Below the pieces are notes generated by a model. The model had not been told where the DNA came from. It ran no database searches and saw only the letters and a list, made by a program, of their open reading frames with translations. Positions 12,253 to 26,059 of a stretch of 64,000 nt of DNA are shown in pieces. The translations under genes and the position numbers were made by a program. The stretch comes from Numida meleagris (taxonomy: Eukaryota > Chordata > Aves > Galliformes > Numididae), in the NCBI RefSeq assembly GCF_002078875.1, contig NC_034424.1:5317566-5381565 (forward strand), written 5' to 3'. How positions within the stretch are numbered: the first letter of the stretch is position 1; each line of letters opens with the position of its first letter.

Positions 12253-15200
12253 CAAGGTGATGGCTGGCAGAGCACGCTGCCAAAAATGTCGTGGGTCACT
12301 TTGGGTGTCCGTGCTGTCATGTGACATCCCTGGGTGCTCCCTGCCCAGTGCTCCCCAGCCTCCTTGCACAGCCACCCAGCCAGGACAGCTTTATCACTGT
12401 GATCTGTGCCCTTTCCACTGGGGAAGGAGCATCAGCACAGCCTCCCGCGCTCAGCCCCTTTCAGCAAAATGCTGCCTGCAGATCCCTGATGTTTCCCTCT
12501 GCTCCTGGCAGGGAGTGAATCTGTTTCCCATCTCTAAACGTGGGCTCCTGGGGTGAGCTCATGAGTGTGGGCTCTCCTGCTCCAAGCCCCTGTGCTCCTC
12601 ACTGCGTGGGGTTTCTGGGCTCCCTGGGACTGTCCTTGCTCCTAACTCTGCTCCTCTCCCTGTGAAGCAGGAGGGTCTCAAATGGCACAGAAAACAGAAC
12701 CAAATCAGCCGTGAATAGGCTTGAATTTACTATTCAGGAATACAATAGAAAATCAAACAGGTACTACATTCTCCTTTGGCTGCCTGTGAGCCTGGTTTTC
12801 TTTGTTGCAGGTGGCTGACAGAAAGAAAACAGGTTTGTTATGAAAGCACCGGGTCCAGCCTGCCCTGCTCTGTTACCTGGGAAGCTGTGAAGGAGGCGGC
12901 TGTGGTTCATGGGGAGGCTGCAGCTGGAGGCGTTGGCTCAGAGATGTGCAAGGAGCACCGGGGCTCTGCATGGCACAGCAGGTTTGGTGCGGCGTTGGTC
13001 CAGGTGTTCCTCCCCACCAAAGGCCTTGAAGAGGATGAGCTGCCTCCGTGTGTTGCAGCCCAGGCTGGGTATTGGTTGTGCAATGCAGAGAGCATCTTGT
13101 GCCTCTGTGCTGGTCTGCGCCCTGCTTCTTCCTTGGCACCTGGAGTAAGAGTGAAATTCAAATGCACAAAGAGGAATCCATGTGAGGCACCCTAGGGGCA
13201 TGCTTTGCCACTGAGATGTCTCATGGGGCAGGTGGCAGGGCTGCTTTGTGCCCCGGTGCTGCTATCAGGCACATTGCTGTGCCCTCGGTCAGTGCCTGGC
13301 TCAGGGTGCCCTGACTGTGGGTGCTGCACCTTGGGCACTAATGCAGTGGGAAGACAACAGGATTTCCTTCTGAAGCCTGACACCCAGGACTTTCCCCACT
13401 CATTAGGACTGAAGATCAAAAAAAAAAAAAGAGCAGGAACGGCTGGTGAGGGCATGTCAAGGAGGCAGAATTGGGAAAGGGAGTGCTCAGTGCGTGTCTC
13501 CAGCCGGCTCTGACTCACCAACACGTGCAGGTACAGCCCCGCTGCCGGCTGCAGCTGGGTTTTGAGTTGAGCCTTGCTCACCAGAAAAGCCAAGAGGGTT
13601 TGCAGAGACAGGAGGGAAGCACAGGAAAGGGAGCAGCGATTGCAGCTGGCTCCTGTTTGCTTTGCATGGCCCCAGTTTGTGTCGTCCCCCTCTCTTGCCC
13701 CTTACAAGTTGCACCCCCCAGGAAAGGGCCTAACTTTGGTGAATTGAGAGCTGGGATCTGGCCCCACTGCTGGCAGGTTTCAGGATTAGGCTGCCTCCAA
13801 CACCAAAGCCTCACTCCATCTGCCAGACAGCACCCCAAGGGGCGGGCGTGGAGCTGGGGCTCTGCCGCAGAAGTAGGATGGGAACATGTTCTGGTCCTGC
13901 CTGTCTGGTTTAGTGCTCCTGGCTGGGGCTTGGGTGCTCCAAAGGGGAGCTTGGTCTGAGATGCGAGGCTGTGACTTATTATAATTCAAAACTTCTAAAG
14001 CTGCAGAGCTGTAACTTGGGCCCAGATTCACCTGATAGCCCCAGTCTGCCATGGCTGGAGCAGCGGGCACAGGATTGGATGCGATGCTGTAGGTTTGAAG
14101 TCAGAGCAGTGGAAGGGTGAAGCTGGTTGCCTTGGTCACCCCCAGATCACGACTCCATTCCTTTTCTTTGGTATGGCGTGTACTCATCTTTCTGGAGAGC
14201 AATGGGCATTTTGTGAGGCTGTGCACAGCCAGACAGGTCCTACCAGCAATGGGGGACCTGCTCGGTCTGTTTGTCCTTCGCTGCTGCAGTAAGGTGCACA
14301 AAGCAAAATTCCAGCCCCTGGTACCTTCCTTTATCCCGTCCCACTGGGGCAGGCACCCCTGCATTGCCGCCCTCACCATGAGTGACCCTACCAGGAGAAG
14401 GGTCCTTGTCCTCAGGAGAACAAGTGGTTGGGCCACCACCCGCTGCAGCGGTGTCAGCTGGGGTTTGTCTTCACCTCACCTCCTTCCCGGCCACGCGTGG
14501 CCACCACAAATCCTTGCCCACTTGTTGCAGGCAGAGTGGGGGTTGGCCTCATGTTTTTGCCCCTCTGAATGTCACAGTTCACCTCTCTTTGGGGAATTTG
14601 CAGCCTTCTTCAGAGCAGAGAGAGTGCCTGGTGCTGCCCTTGGTACTGCGGCGGTGCCAGATGCGGAGGGCTGCAGAGCAGCGCTGAGAGCTCCTAGCTC
14701 CCATCCTCCTGGCATAGGTACGTGCCTACCAGAGGGGAACGGTGAGCTTTGCTCTTCTTCTTGATCCCGGAGCTGTGAACCATGGAGTAATGCAGGGAGG
14801 GATGTGGGTGTTCTACCAACAGGGTGCAACAAATGTGCTGGGTCCTGGTGTGATACCCACCTGTGCTTTGTGTGTCTGCATGCAATGGGAGGCTGCTCTG
14901 CAAGTGCTGTGTAGGCAACTGCTGTCCCTGTGCTTATGTGTGTTGCTTTGGGTGGAGTGGAGCCTGGTCCATGCTGCCGGCATATGGCACAAGAGAGAGC
15001 TTGGCAGATGGGCTGAAATGGAAAGGGTCTTTTCCAAAGCAGCTGTTGATGGAAATGAGCCTTGCACAGTTCTGGGGTGGGTTTGAGGGTACAGGGTTGG
15101 GGATGATGCGTGTGGTGGATGCTGAATTTAGGAGAGCACCGTTTTGTTGATGATCTCCTTGCCCTGTGCACGATATCCACAGTTCACACCCTGGTCCTGG

Positions 15201-18200
15201 CTGTATCTATGAGCTTTGTGGTGTGTCTATCTGTGCCCATGCAAGGGAGGAGATTCTTCCCCCCCAAGATCCTCTTGCATCCTTGAGACCTTTAATGTTT
15301 CATGCTGTCTAAACCAGTCCCTTCAGGGAAGGAGATGGTTAATTAGTGCTTTTTCCCCCCTCAATGCCTGTGTTTCCCAGACCCCACTGGCTGGTGACCC
15401 CTCTGCGAGGTGTCTGTGGAGCTTGTTATCTGTCCTGCACAGATTACCCTGGTGGGAAGGGGAGGTGATGCTGCAGAGGCTCCAGCTCACACTGTGAGTA
15501 TCTGCCAAGCTATGGGAGTTCTTCCCACTCTGGTCTGGCTTGTGGAGGTGTTGGGGTTGTTCCTCGCTTCTGCCCTGATCCTGAACGAGGTGGGGCAGTG
15601 TCCCCAAGCAGTGTTGGTCCTGAGATGGTGCAGGACCTGGAGAGGTTGGCTGCTCAAAGCAGAAGGGGTGGAAGCAGCCTTCACCATGGCAGCACCAGCA
15701 AACAAGGGGGATCCTTAGAAGCGTTTAGGGCCTTCCCTCTGTTTCTCTGGGGGTTATTCTCTCCTAATGTCCCAAGGAGCTCAGATTATTGCAGCTGGGC
15801 TCTACCTGAAGCTATAATCCCATTGAGGGGAAAAACTCACCCTGAGCCCCCTGCCACATGAAAGGGAATGGAGGGGAAGGTGGGGAGATGGTGCTCCTCT
15901 TGCCAAGGGAAGGAAGAGGAGACTGCCCCTGAAGGTGAAGGAGCGCCAGGCTTGCCAGCAGACTGGCTGCCATGCTTCTCTGTGCTGACGTGGAAGGGAA
16001 GCAGCTCTGCTCATGCCAGGAGAGGTGGTGTACTGGGAGAGGAATGCTCCAGGGTTAACCTCCTCCCGTGGTGCCTCCCGTGGCTGGGACAGATCTGCCT
16101 CCTGCAGCTGGGGCGAGGGGAGGGAAGGAGGAAGGTCTTTGTGCAATTGTTCATAGAGATCCAGTGTGAAAGGAGTGGGATCACAAGGATGCAGAGCAGG
16201 GCATCTCCAAGGGGAATCTGTGCACTACCTGTTCTGGGGCTTCAGGCGCTGAGCCCAGTGCTGCTGTGATGCAGGGCTGTGTCCCTCAAATCCCCCTTCC
16301 CTCTCCCCGTGGCTGAAGGTCTGCAGTAAAACTGAAAAAGCCCTCATCCTAGAACTGCACCTTCTGCCAACTTCTCTTATCAGACCCGTGCTTCTGCCTA
16401 GAGCCAGTAGCTGCAGGGATGGAGATGGGGGAACAGACTGCTGTTAAGCTGCTCTCTTGCCTGCAGCCTGTTTGCATTCATGATTGCATCCGTGCATTAA
16501 AGTGCTCTGAGCTCCTCGTTACCAAAGTGCGGACTCTGAGTTTTAACGAGCCACTCGTGGGAGTTGGGACCAGGAGAGACAGAACGCCGTCCTGCTGAAC
16601 CGAGGCAGAGCCTGACAACAGGCACCGCTGCCTGGAAACGGTGGGCAAAGGCTTTATTGACCACTGGAGGTCACTTTTTCAATAATGCAGTACAATCCAA
16701 CTTTATTTTGTCAGTACCTTTCATGCAGGCTGCTCCCGAGCTGCTCAGCAGATGCAGCGCAACGGGAGGGGAGAAACAGCGGTTTTCTTCCAGCTGGGGA
16801 GATGGAGGCTGCTCGGCAGCACCGGGTGCAAAGCAGAAGGCTCTTGTGCTTTGGTGGAGAGCTACAGGGGAGGAGAGGAGCAGCAAATGAAGCAGCCTGG
16901 CTGCTGCTGCTGCCGCTCCCTGTGCTGCAAAGGCACCTTCAGGCTCTTCAAAAGCAAATGAGCCTTTTTGGCCCTGGGGTGGCTGGGGGAAGGCAGGAGG
17001 GTGCTGGGGTGGACAGCCAACGTCCCTCAGCTGGAGAGAGGCTGAAGTGGGGGCCCTGCAGTGGGGTGGATGGGTACCCAGCTAACTGTGTCTGGGTGCT
17101 TCTCTTAGAGGTTCAGGAACATTGTGACTTGAGGTGGTGAAAGAGCTGGGATGTGGGCAGGGTCCGAGCATTTGAGGGGCAGGAAATTGTGCCTGAATTG
17201 CACTCCTTTGCTCCCTGCGTGGTGCTGGGCTGTTCCTGGGAGGGGGCTGCCCCTGGATGGGGCAAACAGCCATCAGGAGCTGGGGATGGGGGCTGTGCAG
17301 AGAAAGTCATTTGCAGGACCCCCCCAGAATCCCCTGCAGGAGGGAGCAGGGGCATCTGGGGCTGTGTGGAGCCGGTGGCTGCTGCTGTTGCAACTATACT
17401 GGGGGACTTCTGCAGCAAAACCCATTAAAAAGCCCTCGCTAAGGAGTCGGCAGCAATGGCTGATGCAGGAGCTCTTCTGTTGCATTGTGTGCTCCCCTTG
17501 CATGATGACGCATGGTTTGCAAGTCTGGAACTGCTGATAGGAACAGACCAGTGGGCTTGGAAGGAGCTTTGAGGGCCACATTCAGAGTCTCGAGGTCTTT
17601 CCTGTTCAGAGCTGTGCAGGACACGAGCTCATTTGGTGTGCGCGTCCTTCTGTCCCTCTGATGTGTGCTCCATAAGCCCCACTTCTCACTGCTTGTTCAG
17701 ATGCTGCTGTGTCCACCGTCACCGAAAGGAATGGATTCCGTCTTTTAGCTAGCTTGCTCTATCACTCCCCTTTGAGAAGTGGGAAAGGAATAACCTGTTT
17801 CTTCTACTCCTCACATTTGAATGGGAACGTCAGTGTTGCACTTAGAGCAGGGACGTGCTGCACGCAGGCACCGCCACGTGCGAGGGCTGTGAGAGCTTAA
17901 CTGCTGCAGCAGATGGGACTTGGAAGCCACGTCGGAGCAAATATTTGAAGATCCAGTTTTATAAAGCCACTTTTTGGCCTATAAACCGCCCGCCCCACGG
18001 CTCCTGGTGCTGTTTGCTGTTCCTGCTGCTCCGCCGCGCTCCCGTCCGGTGAGACGTGCTGCGTGTGCTTGGCACGGGGTTCTTCTCCTTTTCCCCAGCC
18101 TCGGTGCTTTGTTTTATGCATTGCTTTGTTTGTTGATGGGATTTTCCTTCTCTCAGCAGAGTGGGATGGGAAGTGACTGCTACTGACCCTATGGGGTTCC

Positions 18201-18955
18201 TGGGCTCAGGCAGACCCCCAGGCTGGCGATGCGCCCATCCTGGTGGATGTCTTCCCGCTGACTCTAACAAGTCTCCATGAGAGGCTGGGATCCCACGTCC
18301 CCTTTCTCTCCACGACACATCAGGTCCCAGCAATGATCCTCATCCATCTGTACGGCGCGGAGCGGGCTCTGGTTTGTGCTTCCCTTCCTGCATTGCCTTT
18401 CAGCCTTGGGACCCGCAGAGCCAAGCACTGATGTGTCCGCTAACACAGGCAGCTCCGCTCCTGATCAAGCGAAAGAAAAATAATTAGCCCCTCGGATTGC
18501 AGCCTGGATGCAGCGGGCCGGATTCCTGCTCTCTGCCTCAAGGTTGTGACTTCTCGCTTGCATCCGCTGTGAGAGCACGATGATGATGGGGCACCGGGAC
18601 TTTTTGGGATAGACCCAATGTAATCTCCCCGTGCTTCCATTTCCACCTCGTACAAAATCCTGCTCCACCTCTCCCAGGAGACCTGCAGTGCTGCGCGGCG
18701 CTGTCTCTGCGGTGCTTTGAGATCCGCAGATGCGAGTGGTTCCTGAAGCTCTGAATAGCACTGAACTCCCTCTGCAGTGGAATTCCAAAGCCAGGGGAAA
18801 CTATTCACGACTGTTAAGAAAAAGCCGTGTTGGTGTGTTGGTTGAACCCAGCGTTACGCCCTCTAATTATGTAGTGGTGGCCCTGGCTGCTGGAGCGACT
18901 GGTGACAACGGGATGGTTGCGCTCGGCTGGAGGGAGCGGGGCTGAGATTTGGTGC
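12253..18955. other. Intergenic DNA, no gene seen
   Basis: Mostly GC-rich unique sequence with no recognisable protein, RNA gene or intact repeat. A 13-base A run lies at 13418-13430. Short AT-rich patches occur near 12690-12770 and 17930-18000. A possible CR1 trace near 17540-17590 is too weak to call. Confidence 0.5.
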
Positions 18956-18959
18956 CTGA

Positions 18960-19140
18960 TGAGATCAAGGGGCCTTTGATTTCAATGGGCATTGAACCAG
19001 GCACTGCCATATCAAACGGGCTGATCAGATAATAAGTGCAGCTCTTCTGGCATAGATTCCCGCCGCCGCGTTGGGGCAGGCAGTGCAAATTGGGCAGCCA
19101 GAGGAGTGAGCAGGCATGCCAAATTGTTCCTAATGAAACG
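18960..19140. promoter_or_regulatory. Candidate conserved non-coding element with TCF-like near-palindrome
   Basis: ATCAAGGGGCCTTTGAT (18964-18980) is a near-perfect palindrome with 7 of 8 arm pairs. Its right arm CCTTTGAT is a TCF/LEF-type site and the left arm is a one-base variant. GATA-like TCAGATAA follows at about 19025, then CCAAATTG/CAAATTGG-type stretches. No repeat similarity is seen. The regulatory role is inferred from composition. Confidence 0.25.
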
Positions 19141-21611
19141 GGATGTCCCGCAGCAGGACGATGCAAAGTGGTTGTGCGTCTGGGGTGCCGTGTGGGTCAC
19201 CTCCAGGCTGGGATGTGTCCTCTCCCACCTTGTTCCTGGGCAGGAGGGTGGCTGGAGGAGCTGCCAAGGGAGAGGGATTGATGGGGTGATCTTGAATCCT
19301 TAATCTCATGTTTCAGGGCTTCTCCAGGCGTTCTGCAGGGAAAGATGATTATTTTTTTCTTTGCAGCCTTCGGTGTAGCAATCAGGCACCTGAAATTGTT
19401 TCTGCTGTCTTCTAAACGGGGAGATTGGGCACAGCAAGAGGCGTGCTGTGAAGGGAGGGGTGTGCTGGTGCTCCTCGGGGATGCCGCAGCCTCAGGATGC
19501 TGTTTGGGGGATCCTCGAGCCTTCTGATCCCAAACTTGGCTGTGTTGGCAGGAGCCCTGTTCTGCAGCGTGGGCCACGGTCACTTTCCCAGCATCCTTGG
19601 GGGACGTCGCCCTGCTCCTGCAGGCACACGAGATGTTTGCAGCATCCTTGATCTCTCCTGCTCTTCACCCGGGGCTCATCAGCACTGCAGTTCATGGTCC
19701 TTTTTGTTCATTTGGGAGCACCCGTTGGCGAGGTGCAGTGCATATCTGCAGGGATTGCTGTTGCGCCGGGGGTGCTCTGCTGTCCTTGTCCAGCAGTTGG
19801 GTTTTAAGCCATAAGCTCCCGTTCTGAAGCTTGTTTTGTTTTGTTTCCCCGTGGTTAGGGAAAATGGCAGCGACTGCGCATGATGTCTAAGCAGAGTGCA
19901 CCCATCCCGCCCCACCGCCGCGCTCTGTGGCTGCAGGAATGTTATCTCTGATGTCTCCACCTGCCCCCATAAACTTGGCTGGAAGTGGGTCAGTAGGTTT
20001 AGAAGTTCTACGGAGATATGTATCAGCCTCATACCTTAAAAGAAGCTGAGTGAAGTCAAATCCAAAGCAACAATGAAAACTTGGAGAGGAACGGAGGGAA
20101 GAGGCAGTGGATTAGCAGACAGAGAAATCCCCGTGGGCCCTATTGAGTGTTTTGCCAGTGTTAAGCACTGAGTAAAATATAGTGCTGGAGAGATCAGATC
20201 GCTGGGTATTCCCTTTGGACGGGGAGATCCTGGGTTGAATACTTCTTTGGTGAATCATCTTCTGGAGCTATCAGCACAGGGATCTGGCACGAGGCTCTCA
20301 CTGCAGGATGTGGCATTGCTCGCAGGCTGAAACTGCTTGGAGAAGGCACGCAAATGGCACCATGCAGCTCTCTGCTGCTAAAGCTCTGGATGCTTGGATA
20401 CAACATGTGGGATGCCCTGAACACCCAGAGCTGGGGCTGATAGCACGGAGTGCAACCAGAGGGTTTCTGCTGCTCTCTGCAGCAGAACATGGGGGAGAAC
20501 ACCCACAAAACCTGCTTCACCAAAGCATCACCTGAGCTTGGAATGCCTGTCACAAGGCTCTTCTGAGACTTGAGCTGCTAGATCCTCCTCTGTGAACAGA
20601 GACATGGGTGACTGGCAGACTAAAAGACACAGGAGATCAAGACAAAGGGAAGAACCAATTGTTAAGTGACCCAAATGAAAGATGCACGTGTGGCACAGGG
20701 AGGTGTTGGGCCAACAGAGGAGAAGTCCTTCGAGGAAAGACTCCAAAGGAGACAGTCCAGTTAGATTTTTGCTTGGCTTTTTCCTTTCATCTATCAAAGA
20801 GATACTTCCAAAGTGAGGAGCAGACACCTGAGGGAGCACAGGGGCCAGCTTCGTTTGCAAGGAAAGCACGATGGGTGGTTGAGGGCTGTGTGTGTGACCT
20901 TCGGTGTGTTGTGCCCATGGGTTGTCCTCTCCCTGGAGTCAGGCAGAGGAACGTGCTCCCTTTTTTGGGAGCTGCCTGTCAGCTGTAGCTGGGCCTGGGG
21001 ACATCTTGGCTGCGTCCTTCGTTTGGGATTGAGGAGCAGCCGACAATCTGTGTGGATAGCATGAGAGCTGCTAATGCTGTGTCTGAAAATCTGCAGAGTT
21101 GCTGGGAGGGGGAATGGGTTTAAAGTTGTATTTCCTCCAATAAATCAGCACAGCCTGGGCCTCCCCACCCCCATCGGCACCTGTGTGCATGTGTTGGAGA
21201 GAAAATCCAAAAGAACGTGAGGACTCTGCGTTACTGCTCCCTGCTCAGGGCTGTCCAGCCTCGCACCAGGGCAAGTGTTGCTTAAACACCAATAATGTTG
21301 TCTACAGCAGGAAGCAGAGCAGGGCTCATCCGCACTGGGCTGCTCTGCTACTTCTGTGCTCCGAGTACAAACAGCAAGCTGTTCCTGCGCGTGGGCTCCC
21401 GGCGCTGCCAGCAAAGCTATTCTCATGCAGGAGAGAAAAACGAGCTGTGCAAAAAGCAGGCATGTCTCGTATCGCTAAGCATCACTCACCATGTCAGGCG
21501 GTACACGGTGGCACCGCTGCACGGGGCTGGTGTGGGTTCGATGTGCTGGATGTGGCAACCCCAGTGCTGCCTGTGGGGTTGGCAGGGAATTACCCCAACT
21601 GGTGTGGCTAA
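19141..21611. other. Intergenic DNA, no gene seen
   Basis: Unique sequence. 20030-20260 and 20540-20830 are less GC-rich and purine-rich, with no recognisable domain in any frame and no repeat I can name. Confidence 0.5.
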
Positions 21612-21785
21612 ATCGTGGAATCTCAGAATCATTTCAGTCGAAAGGGATCCTTAAAGGCCGTCTGGTCCAACTCCCTGCAGTGCTCGGGGACACCCACAGC
21701 TCCATCAGTGCTTAGAGCCCCGTCCAGTTCTGACCTTGGATGTCTGCAGGTACAGGGCACTGCCACCTCTCTGGGCAATTGGTCA
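21612..21785 (-). repeat. CR1 LINE 3'-end fragment
   Basis: Read on the plus strand it begins GAATCTCAGAATCATTTCAG, then AAAGGGATCCTTAAAGGCC, TGGTCCAACTCCCTGCA, AGAGCCCCGTCCAGTTCTGACC and CACCTCTCTGGGCAA. This is the reverse complement of the CR1 3' region in the right order. It is an inactive 5'-truncated copy. Confidence 0.85.
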
Positions 21786-24715
21786 GAGTGGTCCTGGTGG
21801 GATGCTGCAGCAACAACAGCAGGAGCAAAGTGGGTCGCAATGATGAGACACAATGAAGGACACAGCCCCTTGTAGCGCTGATATCGGAAGCGATGTCCCG
21901 CTGCTGCTCCCAAGGCATTTTCAGCCCTTCTGGCCCAGCATTGACCGTGGTTTAGAGGACTTAGGTTGCTTTTTGGGCTTCTTTATTCTCTAACTTTTTT
22001 TCTTGGGAGGTGCTTGAAGCTTGCTGAGGATGCTGCACAAGGAAGGGAAATGTTTCAACCCTTTGCTTGCATTTTTCAGGGGGAAACTCTTGGGACTTTC
22101 AAAAGCAACACTGACGCTGACCTGCTGGAAAATTTCAGCTGCTGGTGGAGGTGGCTGCGTGTTGAGCTGCGTCTGGGCAGGGGATGCCGGAGCAGCTCAG
22201 CACCATTTCTCAAGGGCTCTGTTTTTTGGCAGAGCCAAGCTGATGGGACGCTGAGCTGTAGGAGGGCTGGATTGTCCCCGAGCACTCCCCAGGTGCCGCT
22301 ATCTCCTGGTGATCTGTGATCTGCTCAAGTGTGTCCGCCTGGATGGCAGCCTGGGCTGGGACACACTCCTGGTGGCTTGTGGGGTTTGTGTGTGTCCTGC
22401 AATCCCTGGGCCCCTCTTGGAGCTGGGAGCTGTATTGTTCGCCCCCCAGTTCAGCAAGCCAAAAGGAGCCAGCTGGGGCAGTGGGGAGATTTTAAGCCCT
22501 ATCTCTGGGGTGAGAGAGAAGGGCTCAGCTTCCAAGTGCCTCACTGGAAGGGATCCCAACCAGCTCTGCCTTGCTGGGACAGACCCCTCCTCTCTTTTCC
22601 TTCCCACTCAGGGGCTGTAGGGTGCTCGGTCCCTCGTGCTCTGCTTTATGCTGGGGAGCCAGACAGGACAGCCCAGCAGCTCCCAGCCCCAAACAATGGG
22701 GCCATTGAGGGCTGGAGCCGGGGGCTCTGCCGACTGTGGGCTGCGGATGGGGAGGACAGCTGAGCTGTGCTTGTTCCAGCTCAGCAGAGTCACAGCCCAA
22801 AATAGGAGCGGTGTGGCCATTCGGAGGCTGAGCCTCTTTATCCAGAGGTCTCAGCTTGTTTGCACGTGGGGTGTGCATGGAGTATTTATGTCTTGGAGTA
22901 GGGCTGGGGGGAGGAAATGAAAGAGGAGGGGCTGGCAGTTGTGCAGACTTGTTTTTGTTTTTGTTTGTTTTCTGTGCTAAAAAGGCATAGAAGTATTGGT
23001 ATTTTTATCCCCCCACTTTCCCGTAGGTCCATACGCTTCCCTGCAGACTGGGAGCCCCAGTGAGGCTAGCATTGTGGCCCAGTGCTGGAGCACTGAGCAG
23101 GCGAAGGGGACAAGCAATGCACCCAATAACTGGTGAAGCCAGCAAGCTGTCCCCATTGTACCCCTCTGCTATCTCCCTGTGCCATCCTGGTTCCTAATCT
23201 CAGTCTCCTCTGTGTCCGTGGGCTGAGCGTTGGTGCTCACAGGTAGCATTTTCCCTTCCTCCCGTGCTGAGCCCCCTCTGATCTGCTTTCCTGGCACAGC
23301 AGTGGGTGCAGACTGGCTCTTGCAGACACCAAGCATCTGCTGTGCCCAGTGCACCCGAAAATCGCACCTCTTTTGTATCTGTGTGGGGATTTAAGGGCTC
23401 AGTGTGAGGTGTCTGAAGAGGTGGTCTCGACTGGAGCCTGTTCTGAATGGCGCTGCCTGAACGGGGCTGTGCCTGCATCAGGAGATGTGCAGAATTAATG
23501 CAAGGTTTGGATCAGCTCATTAACTGCCTGTGCTGGTCCAAATCTTGCCCTTGGAGGTATGTGTGTTGCTGCCAGTACCATCAACATAAAGACTATCGCC
23601 AGCACAGCCGGGGATGGGATTTGGCCTGTTTATATTCACGGTGCAAAAAGAGCCGAAGGATTAATGACTGATTACTTCTCGGGCCAGCGGGAGCCTCGGG
23701 TACCCATCTCGCGTGCAGCTAAAGCGCAGGGCAGAGCAAGACAAAGCTTTGCAACAGAATCCTCCCAATTACCTCACCGCTCTCCCTGCGTGCTGCAAAA
23801 TGCACCGTCAGCTCCGCCAGCCAGTGCTCAGCCTGCAGCCAAACACCTCCTGCATCGCCGCGTCCCCCTCCGCCCCGCGCTGTCCCCAATTTGGGATGGT
23901 TTGGTGGAGCCCTGCCTGCTCCCTACCTGCCCCTGTGTGCGTCTGAGCATCCTTTCGTGCCCCCCCCAGCAGAGCCTGCGCGTTGGATGCAGTTTCTATG
24001 GTTACTGCAGCTCCTGGGCTCTGGGAAGAGCAGTTGGATGCTGGAGCTGGCAGGACTGGCATCTCCCTCTGGATCAGCCAGAAACTTGACAGGGATCGGT
24101 GTGTGGCAGAGCAGGACAAAGAGAGGAGGGGAGAGGGAACGTGATGAGAAAAACTCGGCTTGCGCCGGGTACTGGGGTTGCCCCCAACAGGTTGTGCTCT
24201 GAACAGGCTTCAAAAAGGAATAGAAAGGGTGGGGAGAAAAAAAAAAAAAAAAGAGAAAACTGCAGTTCTGGTGCTCGCATGAAGGTGACATTTGTTGTAG
24301 CATCTCCAGCCGTTGATACGGGGATCTGAACACAAGGAAGTTGTAACTGCTGCCAGACTGACTATTTCTACCCACATTTTTCTTTTCCCCAACCCTTTTT
24401 TCTTCTTGTTTTATTCTTGTGATGCTTTTTATTCTGATATTTCCCTCCCTACCCACACAGGTTTCATCTTTGCTCCTACATATCCCTCTTCTGTGGGTTA
24501 GGTTAAAAGTTCAAGGCATGTTCAGTCCTCACCGCACGCAGGTGCCAGTTGGGAACTGATGTGACTTTTTAGGAGAGTTTTGCCCATCAGAGCCTTCTCC
24601 TGATGATGGATGCAAGCACTGAACTCTGAGCACAGCATGTGTAGGTGCAAACCCAGCCTGGTGTATGAATCTGCGGTTGGGACCTTCCGTCCTCTCATCT
24701 GCCTTGCCTCAAATT
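21786..24715. other. Intergenic DNA, no gene seen
   Basis: No gene recognised. Low-complexity tracts: TTTTTG-rich at 22950-22973 and a 16-base A run at 24237-24252. A pyrimidine-rich AT patch lies at 24360-24480. Confidence 0.5.
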
Positions 24716-24923
24716 CAGGTTGGTTATTAGGGAACATTTCTTCTCAGAAAGAGCGGTGAGGCACTGGCACAGCTGCCCGGGGAGTGGTGGGGTCACCATC
24801 CTGGAGGAGTTCCAGACCTGTGGGGATGTGGCACTGAGGGACGTGTCAGTGGGCACGGTGGGGTGGGCTGGGGTTGGGCTTGGAGATCTGAGAGGTCTTT
24901 TCCAACATTCATGATTCTATGAA
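24716..24923 (+). repeat. CR1 LINE 3'-end fragment
   Basis: It opens with CAGGTTGGTTATTAGGGAAC and passes through the GCCCGGGGAGTGGTGGGGTC block and the GGTTGGGCTTGGAGATCTGAG block. It ends TCCAACATTCATGATTCTATGAA, the classic CR1 terminus. Confidence 0.9.
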
Positions 24924-24953
24924 ATATGTATGGAGCCTATGGAATCAGACTCA

Positions 24954-25017
24954 GTGTCAGAGGTTGGAACTAGATGATCTTTGAGTTCCCTTCCAACCCA
25001 CACCATTCTATGATTGT
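24954..25017 (+). repeat. CR1 LINE 3' terminus
   Basis: AGGTTGGAACTAGATGATCT followed by CCCTTCCAACCCACACCATT and CTATGATTGTA is a textbook CR1 3' end. It lies only about 30 bases after the previous copy in the same orientation. Confidence 0.88.
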
Positions 25018-25510
25018 AGGTTGGCCTCTCAGAGCCCTTTCCTTCTGACTTGCCCACTTCACCTCCTCTAAACTCTCAGCAGACAGGGCAGCGCCTCGCG
25101 TGCTGTAATAGGCATCTCATTCCCTGCTGTTATGGGCAGGGTGTGTGGGGACAGGAATGAAAATAACTAGGCCAAAAGCCTGGGAGATGAAGGGCCCTCA
25201 TCCTGACCTGCTTGTGAGGTAACTGGGAGCACAGGTCTCCCTGTGCTTCCCAGCTGAGCGTGGCTCCTCACCCGGTCGGACTGGCTCGCCTGTCTCCCCA
25301 GGGCCGAGGCTCCAGCAGACGCGGGGCTGCAATGGTTACAACCAAGCCGGGCATGCAGAGGAGGGGACAGGCAGGCAAGGGAAGGCATTTGCGGTGTTCT
25401 GGCAGCTCCCAGCAGCCAAAAAACTCCCCACAAAGCCAAGAAACTGTACCCTGCCGTCACTAACCCTGTGCCCCCAGGTGGCAGCTGAGGAGGATGGATA
25501 GAGTGTGGGT

Positions 25511-25560
25511 GTGAGCTCAGCAGCTCTCCCTTCCAATCCAAGCAATTCTACGATTGTATA
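25511..25560 (+). repeat. Degraded CR1 3' terminus
   Basis: GCTCTCCCTTCCAATCCAAG followed by CAATTCTACGATTGTATA resembles the last 40 bases of CR1, with nothing recognisable before it. Confidence 0.55.
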
Positions 25561-26059
25561 ATTACTTGCACCGGGGCTTGTGCTGCCTGTCCAGCCCTGC
25601 CTGCGGGGCCGGCGGCTGCTGGGGCCGTGTGGGTGGCATGGGGCAACCATGATGTGTGGGGCCAGCCTGGCTCCTGTCCCTTGTCACGCGTGGGAGAGAC
25701 AGCGGTGCCTGGGGAGACGTCGCGTGGCTTCTCTGGAGCCACAGCCTTGTTTTGAGGCAGTCCCTGCCCATCTGGCCCTTTCCTCCTGCCTACTCTGTGC
25801 TCGCATTCCTGCTCTGTGCTGGAGCACCTCGCTGGGTGAGACAGCGTCACCCATCCCAGCATCCCCGCCTGCTCCCCTGGCCAACCCCTGTGTGGCAGCT
25901 CCGGTGGTTTAGTGACAGTACTGTGTATGGAAAATCATATACTCCTGTACCAAAAGCCTTCAGTCCCTTTTAGGGGCAAAGCTGTCTTTTTTTTTTTCCC
26001 CTGAATTCACCGAGTTTTTATTTTTTTGGGGGGGAGGGGGTTGTGGAAAGGCTGATGGA

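Noticed and set aside
17540..17592. Possible CR1 terminus (TTGGAAGGAGCTTTGAGGGCC)
   Set aside because: Only a short match without the flanking CR1 landmarks.
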